DNA from: Burkholderiales bacterium
Lineage (GTDB): Bacteria; Pseudomonadota; Gammaproteobacteria; Burkholderiales; Burkholderiaceae_C
NCBI GenBank assembly: GCA_016703325.1
Contig: JADJCH010000063.1
Location: 62,001 to 126,000, forward strand
Length of the DNA: 64,000 nt
Direction of reading: 5' to 3'
Below, piece after piece: positions 63,134 through 64,000 of the stretch. Both the position numbers and the translations under genes were made by a program. The notes under the pieces are model-generated. The model was not told where the DNA came from and searched no databases. It saw only the letters and a program-made list of their open reading frames with translations. Numbering within the stretch: position 1 is the stretch's first letter; each line of letters begins with the position of its first letter.

Positions 63134-64000
63134 GGCGGGGCCGGTGGATGGCCGCTGCTGCGGGCGAGCAGGTCGGTGCTGCTCACCAGCCCGCGGGTGG
63201 CGCGGGTCCACCATTGCGAGAAGGAGTCGCAGCGGCGCTCCACCGGCGGGAAAAGTGTCGGTGCCGGGCGCAGCTGCGCCATGCGGGGCAGCCAGCGCGC
63301 GAGGTGCGGATCGCCCAGCGCCTGCACCCGGCGGGCACCGGACAGAGCCTGGGTGAGCTCGGCGGCGCTGCCCCACCAGCGCAGCGGGGTCAGCTCGGCC
63401 ATGCGCCGGCCGACGAAGCGCCAGCGCCGCTCGGCCCAGGGCCAGGCGCGGTGGAAGTCGGCCAGGTACACGCCGAGCACGACGGCGTCGGCGGGAAGGT
63501 CGGCCGGCAGCTCGCCCAGGCTCCAGGGGTGCACCAGCCAGACGTCGCGGCCGGCCAGCGCCGCGGGGTCAGGCGCGGCCAAGCCCAGGTCGGCGGGCGG
63601 GGCGGTGAGCAGCAGCGGTTCGGGCAGCGGATCGAAGAGGTCGGCGCCGCTGCCGGCCTGGATCCCCGCCTGCGCGGGGATGACGGGGACGGGATCGGGA
63701 TCGGGATCGGGAACGGGATCGGGAACGGGATCGGGGACGGGGACGGGGACGGGAACGGTCGCATCGCGGGCCCGGCGGTCGAGTTCGTCGTAGCCGCAGT
63801 CGATCGGGCTGCCCGGGCTGTGCCAGTCCGGCGGGGCGTAGCGGGCTACGTTCTCGGCGTTGAAGAGGTAGGGCTTGCGGCTGCCGGTGCCGGCCACCCA
63901 CTGCCAGCTCAGGTGGTTGCTGGCCAGGTCGCCATCCAGCAGGTGGGCGTAGAGCCAGTCGGCGCCGGCGCGCCAGTGCACGCGGTAGAGGTGCACCAGC
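63130..64000 (-). CDS. FAD-binding photolyase-related protein (N-terminus beyond the window)
   Basis: The visible 289 codons contain HLYRVHWRAGADWLYAHLLDG with LASNHLSWQWVAGTGSRKPY and FNAENVARYAP, the C-terminal FAD-domain pattern of photolyase-like proteins. A second domain follows (VLGVYLADFHRAWPWAERRW, SFSQWWTRATRG). A low-complexity insert of about 24 residues alternating Pro with Val/Asp, then VIPAQAGIQ, separates the two; it is encoded by a hexamer array and a REP-like palindrome. Translation is coupled to the next photolyase gene. A paired operon of two photolyase-family proteins is unusual. Confidence 0.8.
   Translation of the reverse strand, partial: LVHLYRVHWRAGADWLYAHLLDGDLASNHLSWQWVAGTGSRKPYLFNAENVARYAPPDWHSPGSPIDCGYDELDRRARDATVPVPVPVPDPVPDPVPDPDPDPVPVIPAQAGIQAGSGADLFDPLPEPLLLTAPPADLGLAAPDPAALAGRDVWLVHPWSLGELPADLPADAVVLGVYLADFHRAWPWAERRWRFVGRRMAELTPLRWWGSAAELTQALSGARRVQALGDPHLARWLPRMAQLRPAPTLFPPVERRCDSFSQWWTRATRGLVSSTDLLARSSGHPPAPP
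63662..63681. repeat. REP-like palindrome within the photolyase-related gene
   Basis: ATCCCCGC, loop CTGC, GCGGGGAT, followed by GACGG. This resembles the dispersed extragenic palindromes common in proteobacterial genomes; here it is inside a gene and gives the peptide VIPAQAGIQ. Confidence 0.75.
63685..63756. repeat. hexanucleotide array of 12 units within the photolyase-related gene
   Basis: Twelve 6-bp units of GGGATC, GGGAAC or GGGGAC, 72 bp, encoding twelve Val-Pro or Asp-Pro dipeptides on the minus strand. The frame is kept throughout. Confidence 0.95.

Overview
The window is about 64 kb of high-GC DNA from a member of the Burkholderiales (Betaproteobacteria). A Leptothrix/Sphaerotilus/Rubrivivax-type relative is my best guess. 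The basis is the rpmH-rnpA-yidD-yidC-mnmE and dnaA-dnaN-gyrB arrangement, a Bug-family solute-binding protein, the codon and protein style, and repeated use of GTG/TTG starts. It is the replication-origin region of the chromosome. dnaA, dnaN and gyrB run leftward from about 38.1 kb, and rpmH, rnpA, yidD, yidC and mnmE run rightward from 38.35 kb. A perfect DnaA box lies in the gap between them.

Left arm. 1-6.8 kb: start of topB, a small SET-domain methyltransferase, birA with a coupled SPOR-domain gene, two Hsp20 chaperones, an aldehyde dehydrogenase and metY. 6.9-13 kb: a chemotaxis block made of a two-helix membrane protein, a full chemoreceptor ending in a CheR-docking pentapeptide, and a soluble double-sensor protein ending in a CheW domain, coupled to a small unknown gene. 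13-21 kb: an OmpA lipoprotein, a second FtsH-type protease, a hydroxypyruvate-reductase-like dehydrogenase, an rRNA methyltransferase, a HEPN/MNT toxin-antitoxin pair, a Bug protein and a Uma2 nuclease-like protein.

Accessory region 21.1-32.2 kb. A 1,080-bp segment carrying the 3' end of a flavin monooxygenase gene is present twice in direct orientation (21,659-22,738 and 27,245-28,324). The copies enclose about 4.5 kb of defence- and toxin-antitoxin-like genes: XRE/BrnT, a TIR-TM-helical protein, an MBL-fold protein, an MNT pseudogene and an orphan ParD. The intact monooxygenase follows, with a -24/-12 promoter, palindromic upstream sites and its likely sigma-54 activator, then vapBC next to gyrB.

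Right arm. 43-47.5 kb: a LysR regulator with a class III extradiol dioxygenase, and a TIR-related/helical protein. 47.5-53.4 kb: ychF and a four-gene 2-oxoacid:acceptor oxidoreductase operon ending in a GltD-ferredoxin fusion. 53.7-61.2 kb: a decayed type I restriction locus (frameshifted hsdR, fragmentary hsdS) that also holds dinD, an MNT-RelB-HsdM in-frame fusion and rhuM. 61.2-64 kb: a small membrane protein and two coupled photolyase-family genes, one running off the window. Hexanucleotide arrays occur at three separate places, two of them inside coding sequence. No tRNA, rRNA, CRISPR array or complete IS element was seen.
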